A stretch of 64,000 nucleotides of DNA from DASZBX01 sp035943635 (GCA_035943635.1 DASZBX010000148.1:310001-374000); one strand, 5' to 3'; shown: positions 8,924 to 18,912, counted from the first letter of the stretch. The notes: generated by a model not told the origin, from the sequence alone. Translations and numbers: made by a program.

Positions 8924-11900
8924 ATGAGAATACCGCCACCAGTCCCCACCACGGGCCGGGCAGGTCCCCGGACCGCCGCCCGGCGCCTGCTGGCCGTGAG
9001 CGCCGCCGCGGCGCTGGCGGCCGGCTCGGCGGTCGCCCTCGCCGCCGCCCCGGCGGCCGCCGCCGGCGGCTTCTCGGCCGGCGACGTGGTCGTCTACCGG
9101 GTCGGGGACGGCTCCGGCGCCCTGTCCGGCGCCGGCGCCCCGGTCTTCCTGGACGAGTACTCGCCCGGCGGCGCGCTGCTGGCCTCCGTCCCCCTGCCCA
9201 CGACCGACGCCACCGGCCGGCACGCCCTGGTGGCCAGCGGCTCGGCCGGTTCCGAGGGAGGCCTGACCCTCTCCGCGGACGGCCGCTACCTGGTCGCGAC
9301 CGGCTACGACGCCGCACTGGGCGCCTCCGGGCTGTCCTCCTCGGCCGCGGCCACCGTGCCGCGCACGGTCGCCCGGGTGGACGGGACCGGCGCGGTGGAC
9401 ACCTCCACCGCGCTGACCGACTTCGCCGACGGCAACAACCCGCGCAGCGCGGTCAGCGCGGACGGCTCGGAGTTCTGGGTCGGCGGCGCGGCCGGCGGGG
9501 TGCGCTACGCCACCCTCGGCGCGTCCACCTCGACCTCGCTGACCAGCAGCACGTACAAGAACGTACGGCAACTGGAGATCGTCGACGGCCAGCTGTACGC
9601 GTCCGCGGACCCGACCAAGGCCTCGCTGACCGTCGCCACGGTCGGCACCGGCCTGCCGACCTCGGGCACCCAGGCCGTGGCGAACCTGCCGTTCGCCTCC
9701 TCGCCGGTCGAGCCCTACGCCTACTCGCTGCTCACCCTCGGCGCCGGCAGCACCCCGGACACCCTCTACCTGGCCGACAACTCCGCCGGAGCCGTGGTCA
9801 AATACGGCCTGTCCGGCGGCAAGTGGGTCCAGCAGGGCTCCGTCCTGGTGTCCGGCGTCACCGGCGTGACCGCGAACGACGCCAACGGCGTGGTGACCGT
9901 CTACGCGACCAGCAGCGGCTCCGCGGGCACCTCCGGCACCCTGTCCAAGATCACCGACGCCGGCGGCATCGGCGGCCAGCTCAGCGGCGGCGCGGCCGTG
10001 ATCGCCCAGGCTCCGGCGAACCAGGCCTTCCGCGGGGTGGCCTTCGCCCCCGGCACCGTGATCGGCTCCGGCGGCGGTACCGCGCCGAGCACCACCCTGC
10101 CGACCATCTCCACCGCGTACTCCGGCCTGCCGGCCGCGCTGGGCGACCCGACCAACCCGACCCTGGCCGTCACGGTCGGCGACCCGGGCTTCCCGGCCGG
10201 GCAGCTGAGCGTCACCGCCGCCTCCTCGAACCCGGCCGTGGCCCCGCCCGCCGGGATCACCGTCGGCGGCTCCGGCTCCGCGCTGACCCTGACCGTCACC
10301 CCGGCCGCAGTGGGCGATGCCACGATCACCCTGACCGTCACCGCCCCGGACGGCACCAGCGCCTCCACCCAGGTCCAGTACGGCGTCTCGGCGAACCTCG
10401 GCGACCCGAGCCAGCGCTACTTCTCCGGCGCCGGCAACGGCTCCAGCGCGATCGACGTCGGCGACGGCTACATGATCGTCGGCGACGACGAGACCGACAC
10501 GCTGCGCCTGTACAACGAGACCCAGTCCGGCCCGCCGACCGCGACCTTCGACTTCACCGGCCAACTGCCCCAGGGCACCACCTCGGTCGACATCGAGGCC
10601 TCGGCGCGCTCTGGCGACCTGCTCTACTGGACCGGCTCGATGACCAACTCCAGCAGCGGCAACGCCGAACCGGCCCGCAGCACCCTGTTCTCCGCGAAGA
10701 TCACCGGCTCCGGCGCGAACACCCAGCTCACCTACGTCGGCAGCTACTCCGGCCTGAAGGACGACCTGATCTCCTGGGACGAGAACGACGGCAGCGGCCT
10801 GGGCGCGAACTACTTCGGCCTGGCCGCCTCCGCCGCGGGCGGGGTCGACTCGCACGACGCGAACGCGCTCGACGTCGAGGGCATGGAGTTCGCCCCCGAC
10901 GGCACCACCGCCTACCTGGCCTTCCGCGCCCCGCTGGAGCCGACCAGCGCCCGCGACCTGGCCCTGGTGATCCCGGTGACGGACATCGCCGGGCTGGTCA
11001 CCGGATCCGCGCCGTCGGCCGCCTTCGGTGCGCCGATCCTGATGAACCTCGGCGGCCTGGGCATCCGCGACATCCGCAAGAACGCCGACGGCCAGTACCT
11101 GATCATCGCCGGCACCCCGGACGGCTCGAACAGCTCCTTCGTGCTCTACAGCTGGGACGGCAACCCGGCCGACCCGCCGCTGGCCACCGGCACCGCGCTG
11201 CCGCTGGAGCCCGCCGGCGACAACCAGGGCTCCTGGGAGACGATCGTCAGCGTGCCGGACCCGCTCACCGCGGGCAACGCGGTACAGCTGCTGGAGGACA
11301 ACGGCGACACCGCCTGGTACGGCGACACCCTGACCTCCAAGTCCGGCCTGGACCAGGACCTGCAGAAGGACCTCGGCCAAGTCTTCACCTACGTCCCCGG
11401 CACCCCGCTGGCGACCAGCACCGCCCTGACTGTCCAGCCGACCGCCCCGACGGCCGGCCAGACGGTCACCTACACCGCCGAGGTGACCGGCCCGGCCGGC
11501 GCCCTCGGCACGCCCACCGGCACGGTCGAGTTCACCGACGCCGCCGCCGACCTGCCCGGCTGCTCGGCCGCGGCGCTCGACGCCACCGGCACCGCCACCT
11601 GCACCACCACCTACTCGGCGGCAGGCGGCCAGACGGTCTCGGCGAACTACGGCGGCGACAGTTCGTTCGCCGCCTCGGCCTCCTCCGCCGCGGTCGCGGT
11701 CGGCCGGGCCACCCCCGCGGTCTCGCTCAGCGCGAGCGCCACCGCCCTGGTCACCGCCCAGCCGGTGACCTTCACGGCCGGCGTCTCGGCGCCCGTCGGG
11801 AACGCGCTGACCCCGACCGGCACCGTGCAGTTCCAGGCCGGCGGCACCGACCTGCCCGGCTGCTCGGCCGTCCCGCTGAGCAGCACGGCCACGGCCCAGT

Positions 11901-12667
11901 GCGCCGTCCCCGCGGGCTTCGCGCCCTCGACCCAGACGGTCACCGCGGCCTACTCCGGCGACCCGGCCTTCACCGCCGGGTCGGCGGCCCCGCTGGCCGT
12001 CACCGTCACGCCCGCGGCCACCACGACCACCGTGACCAGCAACGCGAACCCGAGCCCGTACGGGTCCGCGGCCACCGTCCAGGTCAAGGTCGCCCCGGTC
12101 GCCCCCGGCGCCGGCACGCCCACCGGGACCGTGACCTTCACGCTCGGCACCGGCAAGCAGGCCAAGGTGCTCAGCTGCGGCGCAACCACCTCGGTACAAC
12201 TGGTCGCGGGCGGCGCCTCGTGCGTCGTGCCGGCCCAGGACCTCGCGTCCCCGGGCGGCAGCTACCCGATCACGGTCTCCTACACCGGCTCCGCCGGATA
12301 CACCGCGAGCAGCGCGACGCTGACCCAGCAGGTCGGGCCGGTCCCGACCACGCTCACTTTGAACACCCTGCCGAGCACCGTGACCGACGGCCAGGCGGCG
12401 CTCCTCACCGTGGGCCTGGGCGACAAGGCCGGCCTGTTCATCCCGCTCAGCGGCCAGGTCTCGGTGACCGTGGTCAGCGCGACCGGGAAGTCCGTGCCCT
12501 GCTACGGCATCCTCGTGCCCGGACTGGGCGGCCTGTGCGCCGTGCTCCCCGGCGCACTCACCGCAGCTCAGGGACCGTACCTGGTCACGGCCACCTTCGC
12601 CGGCAACCAGTACTTCGCCCCGAGCAGCACCACCGCGACGATCAAGGTGACCGCCGCGCACCACTGA
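8924..12667 (+). CDS. Large secreted protein with Ig-like repeats
   Basis: A 1247-residue exported protein from the ATG at 8924 (a GTG at 8912 adds four residues). A signal peptide ends near AAPAAAAG at about residue 45. Residues about 45-380 look like a beta-propeller-type surface domain. Residues about 490-830 (IVGDDETDTLRLY, VDIEASA, DVEGMEFAPDGTTAYLAFRAP) resemble phytase-like or DUF3616 domains. The rest is three to four tandem bacterial Ig-like modules marked by TPTGTVEFTD and LPGCSA. No LPXTG anchor is seen, so it is probably released or held non-covalently. Ligand unknown. A strong hairpin follows the gene. Confidence 0.82.
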   Translation: MRIPPPVPTTGRAGPRTAARRLLAVSAAAALAAGSAVALAAAPAAAAGGFSAGDVVVYRVGDGSGALSGAGAPVFLDEYSPGGALLASVPLPTTDATGRHALVASGSAGSEGGLTLSADGRYLVATGYDAALGASGLSSSAAATVPRTVARVDGTGAVDTSTALTDFADGNNPRSAVSADGSEFWVGGAAGGVRYATLGASTSTSLTSSTYKNVRQLEIVDGQLYASADPTKASLTVATVGTGLPTSGTQAVANLPFASSPVEPYAYSLLTLGAGSTPDTLYLADNSAGAVVKYGLSGGKWVQQGSVLVSGVTGVTANDANGVVTVYATSSGSAGTSGTLSKITDAGGIGGQLSGGAAVIAQAPANQAFRGVAFAPGTVIGSGGGTAPSTTLPTISTAYSGLPAALGDPTNPTLAVTVGDPGFPAGQLSVTAASSNPAVAPPAGITVGGSGSALTLTVTPAAVGDATITLTVTAPDGTSASTQVQYGVSANLGDPSQRYFSGAGNGSSAIDVGDGYMIVGDDETDTLRLYNETQSGPPTATFDFTGQLPQGTTSVDIEASARSGDLLYWTGSMTNSSSGNAEPARSTLFSAKITGSGANTQLTYVGSYSGLKDDLISWDENDGSGLGANYFGLAASAAGGVDSHDANALDVEGMEFAPDGTTAYLAFRAPLEPTSARDLALVIPVTDIAGLVTGSAPSAAFGAPILMNLGGLGIRDIRKNADGQYLIIAGTPDGSNSSFVLYSWDGNPADPPLATGTALPLEPAGDNQGSWETIVSVPDPLTAGNAVQLLEDNGDTAWYGDTLTSKSGLDQDLQKDLGQVFTYVPGTPLATSTALTVQPTAPTAGQTVTYTAEVTGPAGALGTPTGTVEFTDAAADLPGCSAAALDATGTATCTTTYSAAGGQTVSANYGGDSSFAASASSAAVAVGRATPAVSLSASATALVTAQPVTFTAGVSAPVGNALTPTGTVQFQAGGTDLPGCSAVPLSSTATAQCAVPAGFAPSTQTVTAAYSGDPAFTAGSAAPLAVTVTPAATTTTVTSNANPSPYGSAATVQVKVAPVAPGAGTPTGTVTFTLGTGKQAKVLSCGATTSVQLVAGGASCVVPAQDLASPGGSYPITVSYTGSAGYTASSATLTQQVGPVPTTLTLNTLPSTVTDGQAALLTVGLGDKAGLFIPLSGQVSVTVVSATGKSVPCYGILVPGLGGLCAVLPGALTAAQGPYLVTATFAGNQYFAPSSTTATIKVTAAHH

Positions 12668-12718
12668 GCCACCCGGCGGCCCGCACGCGCTGTGCGGCCG
12701 CCCCCGACCACGCAGGCC

Positions 12719-12771
12719 GCAGACCCGGCCGGACCCGACCGCCCCCGCTGACCGGGACCGGCCGGGTCTGC
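12719..12771 (+). terminator. Stem-loop after the secreted protein gene
   Basis: GCAGACCCGGCCGG at 12719-12732 pairs perfectly with CCGGCCGGGTCTGC at 12758-12771, a 14-pair stem with a 25-base loop, about 50 bases after the stop. There is no T run, as is common for high-GC actinobacterial terminators. Confidence 0.55.
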
Positions 12772-12950
12772 GCCGTCTGCGCCGATCATCCTTTCGTGGG
12801 ACCCCGGGCCGATCATCACAGCGTGTGGTTATCAGGGATCGGAAGTTCAAGACCCGAGACTTCGAATGCATGTGCTCGTCCCGCCCCGCCCGGTCCAGGC
12901 CGGTCCGGCACACTGGAGAGTCGGATTTGGCGAGAGGATCTGAAGCAGAC

Positions 12951-14675
12951 GTGTCGTGGAAAGCCGATACCATCCCGGACGAACTGCCCGGCCGGGCGGT
13001 GTCCGCCGAGGCCGGCCGGCCCGGCCTGGACTCCCTGCTGGGCAACGCGATCGGAGCCAGCCCGCAGGCCGTGCTGCTGGTCCGGGACCGGGAGCACCGG
13101 GTCCAGTTCGCCAACGAGGCCTTCCGGGCGGGCTTCCGCACCGAGGCCGGCCCCGGCCGCCCGATCGCCGAGGCGGTGCCCCAGTTCGGCCCGCTCGGCC
13201 TGCTGGACGCACTCGACCACGTCTACGCCACCGGCACCGTCTACACCGCCCCCGAGGTCCGCCTCGGCGGCTACGGCCCGTCCCGGCGCCCGACCACCCT
13301 GCGGATCAGCTGCTCGCCGGTGCGCGACCCCGCGCTCGGCCCGATCACCGGGGTCCTGCTGTGCGCGTACGACGTGACCGACCAGCAGGTCGTGGTCGAC
13401 CGGCTGCGCTCGGGCGAGCGCCGGCACCGCCACTCCGCGGTCGCCCTGCAGCGCTCGCTGCTGCCGCAGCGGCTGCCCCAGCCGGACGACCTGCGGATCG
13501 CCGGCTGCTACCTGCCCGGCGCGGCCGAGATCGACCTGGCCGAGACCCTGCGCCCCGGCGCCCGCCGGCCGACCGAGCCGGGCGAGTTCCAGGTCGGCGG
13601 GGACTGGTACGACGTGATCCCGCTCGGCGCCGGACGCACCGGCCTGGTGATAGGCGACGTGATGGGCCGCGGGGTGCACGCCGCCGCGATCATGGGCCAG
13701 CTGCGCGCGGCCGTGCGCGCGTACGCCGCGGCCAACCTGCCCCCGGGCGAACTGCTGCTGCACCTGGACCGGCACGCGGCCGAGCTCGAAGGGGTCGCCT
13801 ATTCCGAGGACTCCCCGGTGGCCGGCGCCTGCGACGTCGGGGCCCTGGCCACGGCGGTCTACGCGGTCTACGACCCGGACGACAACGTGCTGACCTACGC
13901 CCGGGCCGGGCACCCGGCCCCGCTGCTGCGCCGCCCGGACGGCAGCGTGGCCGAGCTGGACGCGGCCGGCGGCCCGCCGCTGGGCACCGGCGAGTGGACC
14001 TGGCAGGAGGCCTGCGTCGCGGTGCCGCCCGGCTCCTACCTGGCCCTGTACACCGACGGCCTGGTGGAGCGGCGCGGCACCGACCTGGACACCCAGATCG
14101 CCCGGCTGCGCGAGGTGTTCGCCACCGCCCCGCAGATCCCGGCCCAGCGCGACGGCGGCCGGCACGGCGGGCGCCGCTCCGGCCCGGTCGACCTGGTCCG
14201 GGACCAGCTGCTCGGCGGGATGCAGCTGCCGGTCGCGCACGAGGACGACGTGGCCCTGCTGGTGGTGCACGTGCCGCGCTGGCAGGGGCCGCGGGCCGAC
14301 CTGTTCCGCTCGGCCGCGGTGGACCTGCTCGGCGGCACCGAGATCGCCGCGCACGCCCGGGCCTTCGCCTCCGGGGTGCTGCGCAGCTGGCAGATGGACG
14401 AGGAGCTGATCGACAGCGGCGTGCTGGCGGTCAGCGAGCTGGTCGCGAACGCGGCCACCCACGGCCGGCCGCCGGTCCGGCTGCGGCTGCGCCGGACCGA
14501 CCGGCGGCTGAGCATCGACGTGACCGACGCGGACGACCACCTGCCCCGGCGCCGGCTGGCCGACGACACCGACGAGGACGGCCGCGGCATGGGCATCGTG
14601 GCGAACCTCGCCTCCTCCTGGGGAGCCCGCCAACTGGACGAAGGTAAGTCCGTCTGGTGTGAATTCATGCTCTAA
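12951..14675 (+). CDS. PAS - SpoIIE phosphatase - HATPase regulator
   Basis: About 574 residues. A PAS-like domain at about 20-135 (QAVLLVRDREHRVQFANEAF) is followed by a SpoIIE/PP2C phosphatase domain at about 160-430 with GGDWYDV, VIGDVMGRG, YARAGHPAPL and YTDGLVE. A C-terminal HATPase_c domain of the RsbW/anti-sigma kind starts near 440 (VSELVANAATHG, DEDGRGMGIV). Such proteins control sigma factor partner switching by dephosphorylating and phosphorylating anti-anti-sigma proteins. The start is uncertain: GTG 12951 and TTG 12927 (with GGAG ahead of it) are both plausible. No sigma factor or antagonist gene adjoins it. Confidence 0.88.
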   Translation: MSWKADTIPDELPGRAVSAEAGRPGLDSLLGNAIGASPQAVLLVRDREHRVQFANEAFRAGFRTEAGPGRPIAEAVPQFGPLGLLDALDHVYATGTVYTAPEVRLGGYGPSRRPTTLRISCSPVRDPALGPITGVLLCAYDVTDQQVVVDRLRSGERRHRHSAVALQRSLLPQRLPQPDDLRIAGCYLPGAAEIDLAETLRPGARRPTEPGEFQVGGDWYDVIPLGAGRTGLVIGDVMGRGVHAAAIMGQLRAAVRAYAAANLPPGELLLHLDRHAAELEGVAYSEDSPVAGACDVGALATAVYAVYDPDDNVLTYARAGHPAPLLRRPDGSVAELDAAGGPPLGTGEWTWQEACVAVPPGSYLALYTDGLVERRGTDLDTQIARLREVFATAPQIPAQRDGGRHGGRRSGPVDLVRDQLLGGMQLPVAHEDDVALLVVHVPRWQGPRADLFRSAAVDLLGGTEIAAHARAFASGVLRSWQMDEELIDSGVLAVSELVANAATHGRPPVRLRLRRTDRRLSIDVTDADDHLPRRRLADDTDEDGRGMGIVANLASSWGARQLDEGKSVWCEFML

Positions 14676-14718
14676 GTACTGTTAAACCTGGTTGCGCCGA
14701 GATTTTCGCCCGTTTGAT

Positions 14719-14740
14719 GTTCACCCTGCGTTCACTCGTT
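14719..14740 (+). promoter_or_regulatory. PHO box upstream of pstS
   Basis: Two adjacent 11-base units, GTTCACCCTGC (14719-14729) and GTTCACTCGTT (14730-14740), match the GTTCA-type direct repeats bound by PhoP in Streptomyces. They lie 116 bases before the pstS start. This predicts induction of pstS under phosphate limitation. The phoR-phoP genes themselves are not in the window. Confidence 0.85.
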
Positions 14741-14855
14741 CCAGTCCGATGATTTACCCGGACTGCTTAGCTTTTGGGCTGTCAGCACGAATCAAAAGCT
14801 CAGGACCCCCGGCGTCACGCTCAAACGCCGGATACGGACGAAGGGACCCTTCGCA

Positions 14856-15986
14856 GTGAAGCAGCTCCAGCGGTACGGCGCGCTTGCAGGTGCGGCGCTC
14901 ATCGGCATGTCCGCCCTCAGCGCATGCGGTAGCGACAACAACGGCGCGAGCTCCGCGCCCACCTCCGCGGCCGCCGCCGGCGGGTCCTCCTCCGCCGCGG
15001 CCACCTCCGCGATCGCCTGCGCCAGCGGCACCCTCGCCATGGCCGGCTCGACCGCGCAGACCAACGCCATCTCGCAGTGGACCAAGGACTACCAGCAGGC
15101 CTGCAGCGGCGCGACGATCAACTACACCGCCAACGGCTCGGGCGCCGGCGTGACCTCGTTCACCAACGGCCAGGCCCTGGTCGCCGGTTCGGACTACCCG
15201 CTGAGCAGCACCCAGCAGCCGACCGCCAACACGCACTGCGGCAGCGGCAGCACCGCGATCGACATCCCGGCCGTGCCCGGCGCCATCGCGATCATCTTCA
15301 ACGTGCCCGGCGTGACCACGCTGAACCTGTCGGCCAAGAACCTGGTCGCGATCTTCTCCGGCACCATCACGAACTGGAACGACGCGGCCATCAAGGCCGA
15401 CAACCCCAGCGCGAACCTGCCGAACCTGCCGATCCAGACGTTCCACCGGGCCGACACCTCGGGCACCTCGTTCAACTTCTCGAACTACCTCAACGGACTG
15501 GTGTCCACCGCCCCGGCCGCGAACAAGCAGTTCCCGTACACCGCGGGCACCGGCGAGACCGGCTCCTCGGCCCTGGCGGCCAAGGTCAAGGCCACCTCCG
15601 GCGGCATCGGCTACGCCGAGTACTCCTACGCCACGTCCAACAGCCTGAGCTACGCCGAGGTCAGCAACGCCTCCGGCGCCTTCGTGCCGCTGACCCAGAC
15701 CAACGCGAACAACTTCATCGCCAAGGCCAAGGTCGCCCAGACCGGCTCGGACACCCGGCTGAACTTCGACTACACCTACGCCGACCCGGCCGCCTACCCG
15801 GCCGTCCTGGTCACCTACGAGATCGTCTGCTCCAGCGGCAACGCGGGCAACGCGGCGCTGATCAAGGGCTTCCTGAACTACGTGGTGTCCCCGGCCGCGC
15901 AGGGCGAGCTGACCGGCCTCGGCTACGTCCCGCTGCCCTCGGCGATCGCCACCGCCGACGCCACGGCCATCTCCTCCATCAGCTAA
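14856..15986 (+). CDS. pstS: Phosphate ABC transporter substrate-binding lipoprotein PstS
   Basis: A 376-residue lipoprotein. The signal sequence ends in a lipobox LSAC with the modified Cys at 24, followed by a Ser/Ala-rich linker. The mature domain has the PstS signatures AGSTAQTNAISQW, NGSGAGVTSF and FHRADTSGTSFNF. It binds phosphate outside the membrane and delivers it to PstCA. A PHO box precedes it, and a hairpin separates it from pstC. That arrangement usually gives more binding protein than permease. Confidence 0.95.
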   Translation: MKQLQRYGALAGAALIGMSALSACGSDNNGASSAPTSAAAAGGSSSAAATSAIACASGTLAMAGSTAQTNAISQWTKDYQQACSGATINYTANGSGAGVTSFTNGQALVAGSDYPLSSTQQPTANTHCGSGSTAIDIPAVPGAIAIIFNVPGVTTLNLSAKNLVAIFSGTITNWNDAAIKADNPSANLPNLPIQTFHRADTSGTSFNFSNYLNGLVSTAPAANKQFPYTAGTGETGSSALAAKVKATSGGIGYAEYSYATSNSLSYAEVSNASGAFVPLTQTNANNFIAKAKVAQTGSDTRLNFDYTYADPAAYPAVLVTYEIVCSSGNAGNAALIKGFLNYVVSPAAQGELTGLGYVPLPSAIATADATAISSIS

Positions 15987-16005
15987 GCGTCAACGGTCAC
16001 CCGAT

Positions 16006-16035
16006 GAGCCGCCCGACCGGAAGGTCAGGCGGCTC
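16006..16035 (+). terminator. Stem-loop between pstS and pstC
   Basis: GAGCCGCC (16006-16013) pairs with GGCGGCTC (16028-16035), and GACC/GGTC extends the stem past one mismatch with a GGAA tetraloop at 16019-16022. It lies 20 bases after the pstS stop and lacks a T run. It could be a partial terminator or a 3' stabiliser of pstS mRNA. Confidence 0.6.
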
Positions 16036-16107
16036 GTCCGGTCCGGTCCATGTGTACTTGTTGCACGTGAAACAAGATCCACCAGACAGCCCGCAGAGGA
16101 TATGTCC

Positions 16108-17157
16108 ATGACAGCTAGTGACGACGCGATACTGGCCGACCCCGGCCAGGCCGGCGGCGAGCAGCCCGAGCCCGGCCAGGGCGGCCGGCGCCGCCGCGCG
16201 GCCGAGAACCCGCTGGCCGCGAAGCCCGGCGGCGGCGACGCCCTGTTCGCCGGCCTGGCCCGCACCAGCGCCGTCTTCATCCTGGTCGTGATGGCCGGGA
16301 TCGCCGGATTCCTGATCTTCCAGACGGTCAACGCGGTCAGTGCGGACAAGTCGAACTTCCTCACCGAGTTCAACTGGGACCCGGACGGCAACCTGGCCAC
16401 CAGCAACGGCACGCCGCACTTCGGCATCGCCGCGATCGCCTGGGGCACCCTGATCACCTCGGTGATCGGCCTGGTCCTCGGCGCGCCGATCGCGGTCGGA
16501 GTGGCCCTGTTCGTCACCCAGTACGCCCCGCGCCGGCTCGGCCAGATCCTGGGCTACCTGATCGACCTGCTCGCCGCGGTGCCCAGCGTGGTCTACGGCC
16601 TCTGGGGCCTGCTGATCCTGGACACCCACATGGCCGGGGTCTCCGAGCTGGTGCACGACGTGCTCGGCTGGATCCCGATCTTCGCCTCCAACGGCACCTA
16701 CGGCAGCTCCTACTTCACCGCCGGCATCGTCCTGGCGATCATGCTGCTGCCGATCGTCGCGGCCATCTCGCGCGAGGTCTACCGGCAGACGCCGCGGGAG
16801 AACATCGAGGCGGCCTACGCCCTGGGCGCGACCAAGTGGGAGATGATCCGGCTGTCGGTCATCCCCTACGGCCGGTCCGGCGTCTCCAGCGCGATCGTGC
16901 TCGGCTTCGGCCGGGCCCTGGGCGAGACCATCGCGGTGGCCCTGGTGCTGAGTACGAATTATGAGTTCATCACAAAAATCCTGGAGCCGGGCGGCAACAC
17001 CATCGCGGCGAACATCGCGATCGAGTTCGGCGACGCCGGGCCGGTCGGCCGCGAGGCCCTGATCGCCTCCGGCCTGGTCCTGTTCGTGATCACCCTGCTG
17101 GTCAACTACGCCGCCCGGGCGATCACCCGCCGGGCCGCCCGGAAGGTCGCCGCATGA
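16108..17157 (+). CDS. pstC: Phosphate ABC transporter permease PstC
   Basis: A 349-residue inner-membrane permease with a Gly/Arg-rich cytosolic N-terminus of about 45 residues and then six hydrophobic segments. The permease EAA-type loop reads REVYRQTPRENIEAAYALGA, followed by FGRALGETIAVALVL. I chose ATG 16108 over 16102 because AGAGGA ends seven bases before it. The stop overlaps pstA by four bases. It pairs with PstA and the ATPase PstB. Confidence 0.94.
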   Translation: MTASDDAILADPGQAGGEQPEPGQGGRRRRAAENPLAAKPGGGDALFAGLARTSAVFILVVMAGIAGFLIFQTVNAVSADKSNFLTEFNWDPDGNLATSNGTPHFGIAAIAWGTLITSVIGLVLGAPIAVGVALFVTQYAPRRLGQILGYLIDLLAAVPSVVYGLWGLLILDTHMAGVSELVHDVLGWIPIFASNGTYGSSYFTAGIVLAIMLLPIVAAISREVYRQTPRENIEAAYALGATKWEMIRLSVIPYGRSGVSSAIVLGFGRALGETIAVALVLSTNYEFITKILEPGGNTIAANIAIEFGDAGPVGREALIASGLVLFVITLLVNYAARAITRRAARKVAA

Positions 17158-18080
17158 GCACCGACGCGTTCGAGCCCGCGCCGCCGGCCGCGGACGTCCG
17201 GGCCGCCTACTCCGGCCTCGGCCGCACCAGCCTGTCCCGCCGGATCCGCAACAACTCCGCGGCCGGCCTGATCGGCCTGGCCTTCGTGATCGCGGTCGCC
17301 CCGCTGATCGCGGTGCTGTGGACCGTGATCAGCAAGGGCCTGAAGGACTTCGACCCGTACTTCCTGACCCACTCGATGCGCAACGTGGCCGAGCAGGACT
17401 CGTACGGCGGCATCTACCACGCGATCCTGGGCACCCTGGAGCAGGTTGCGATGACCACGGTGATCACCGTGCCGCTGGCCGTCCTGGTCGCGATCTACCT
17501 GGTCGAGTACGGCCGGGGCAGCCTGGCCCTGGCGGTGACCTTCTTCGTCGACGTGATGATGGGCCTGCCCTCGATCGTGGCCGGCCTGTTCATCCTGTCG
17601 GTCTGGATCCTGGGCCTGCACTTCCAGGCCGCCGGGTTCGCCGGCTCGCTCGCCCTGGTCATCCTGATGATGCCGATCACCATCCGGTCCACCGAGGAGA
17701 TGCTGCGGCTGGTCCCGCACGGCCTGCGCGAGGCCTCCTACGCGCTCGGCGTCTCCCGCTGGCGCACCATCGTCCGGGTGGTCGTGCCCACCGCCCTGCC
17801 CGGCATCGTCACCGGCATCATGCTCGGCGTGGCCCGGGTGATGGGCGAGACCGCGCCGGTGCTGCTGCTGGTCGGCGCCACCAGCTCGATCAACCCGAAC
17901 CTGTTCGCCGGCGCCCAGGGCTCCCTGCCGGTGTTCATCTTCGGCGAGGCCAGCCAGCCCGAGGCCACCGCCCAGGCCCGCGCCTGGGCCGCCGCGCTCA
18001 CCCTGATCCTGCTGGTCCTGCTGCTGAACCTGATCGCCCGGGCGATCGCGTGGTGGAAGGCCCCGGCGGACACCCGCTGA
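17154..18080 (+). CDS. pstA: Phosphate ABC transporter permease PstA
   Basis: A 308-residue permease with six hydrophobic segments and the loop LRLVPHGLREASYALG that docks PstB, followed by MLGVARVMGETAPVLLLVGA. Its ATGA overlap with pstC shows translational coupling. The pstB gene follows after 53 bases with its own ribosome site. It forms the transmembrane channel with PstC. Confidence 0.94.
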   Translation: MSTDAFEPAPPAADVRAAYSGLGRTSLSRRIRNNSAAGLIGLAFVIAVAPLIAVLWTVISKGLKDFDPYFLTHSMRNVAEQDSYGGIYHAILGTLEQVAMTTVITVPLAVLVAIYLVEYGRGSLALAVTFFVDVMMGLPSIVAGLFILSVWILGLHFQAAGFAGSLALVILMMPITIRSTEEMLRLVPHGLREASYALGVSRWRTIVRVVVPTALPGIVTGIMLGVARVMGETAPVLLLVGATSSINPNLFAGAQGSLPVFIFGEASQPEATAQARAWAAALTLILLVLLLNLIARAIAWWKAPADTR

Positions 18081-18133
18081 CCGATCCGCACCCCGCCGCA
18101 CTCTGTCGAAGACTCAAGGAAGTGAACTGAAAG

Positions 18134-18910
18134 ATGGCTAAGCGGATCGACGTCTCCGGCCTGTCGGCCTACTACGGGCCGACACGCGCGATCGAGGACA
18201 TCAGTCTGACGGTGGAGCCGCGCACGGTCACCGCGTTCATCGGCCCGTCCGGTTGCGGCAAGTCCACCGTGCTGCGCACCCTGAACCGGATGCACGAGGT
18301 CATCGTCGGCGCCCGGGTCGAGGGAAAGGTGCTGCTCGACGACGTCGACCTGTACGCCCCCGGGGTCGACCCGGTGGCGGTCCGGCGCACCATCGGCATG
18401 GTGTTCCAGCGGCCCAACCCCTTCCCGACCATGTCGATCTTCGAGAACGTGGCGGCCGGGCTGCGGCTGAACGGGGTCAAGCACAAGGGCGACCTGACCG
18501 GCGTGGTCGAGCAGTCGCTGCGCGGCGCGAACCTGTGGAACGAGGTCAAGGACCGGCTGAACAAGCCCGGCGGCGGCCTGTCCGGCGGTCAGCAGCAGCG
18601 GCTGTGCATCGCCCGGGCGATCGCGGTCTCCCCCGAGGTCCTGCTGATGGACGAGCCCTGCTCGGCCCTGGACCCGATCTCCACCCTCGCCATCGAGGAC
18701 CTGATCGCGCAGCTCAAGGCCGAGTACACGATCGTGATCGTGACCCACAACATGCAGCAGGCGGCCCGCGTGTCGGACCGGACCGCGTTCTTCAACATCG
18801 CGGGCACCGGCCAGCCGGGCAAGCTGATCGAGATCGACGAGACCGCCCGGATCTTCGCCAACCCGACCCAGCGGGCCACCGAGGACTACATCACCGGCCG
18901 ATTCGGCTGA
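18134..18910 (+). CDS. pstB: Phosphate ABC transporter ATPase PstB
   Basis: A 258-residue ATPase. Walker A GPSGCGKST is at 37-45, Q-loop MVFQRPNPFPTMSI follows, the ABC signature is LSGGQQQRLCIARA, Walker B is VLLMDEPCSALDP, and the switch His is in VTHNMQQA. It powers PstCA. Length and motifs are complete. It ends 44 bases from the convergent pit gene. Confidence 0.96.
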   Translation: MAKRIDVSGLSAYYGPTRAIEDISLTVEPRTVTAFIGPSGCGKSTVLRTLNRMHEVIVGARVEGKVLLDDVDLYAPGVDPVAVRRTIGMVFQRPNPFPTMSIFENVAAGLRLNGVKHKGDLTGVVEQSLRGANLWNEVKDRLNKPGGGLSGGQQQRLCIARAIAVSPEVLLMDEPCSALDPISTLAIEDLIAQLKAEYTIVIVTHNMQQAARVSDRTAFFNIAGTGQPGKLIEIDETARIFANPTQRATEDYITGRFG

Positions 18911-18912
18911 TC

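Noticed and set aside
16057..16076. CTTGTT/AACAAG inverted repeat before pstC as an operator
   Set aside because: Only six pairs, no known regulator, could be chance.
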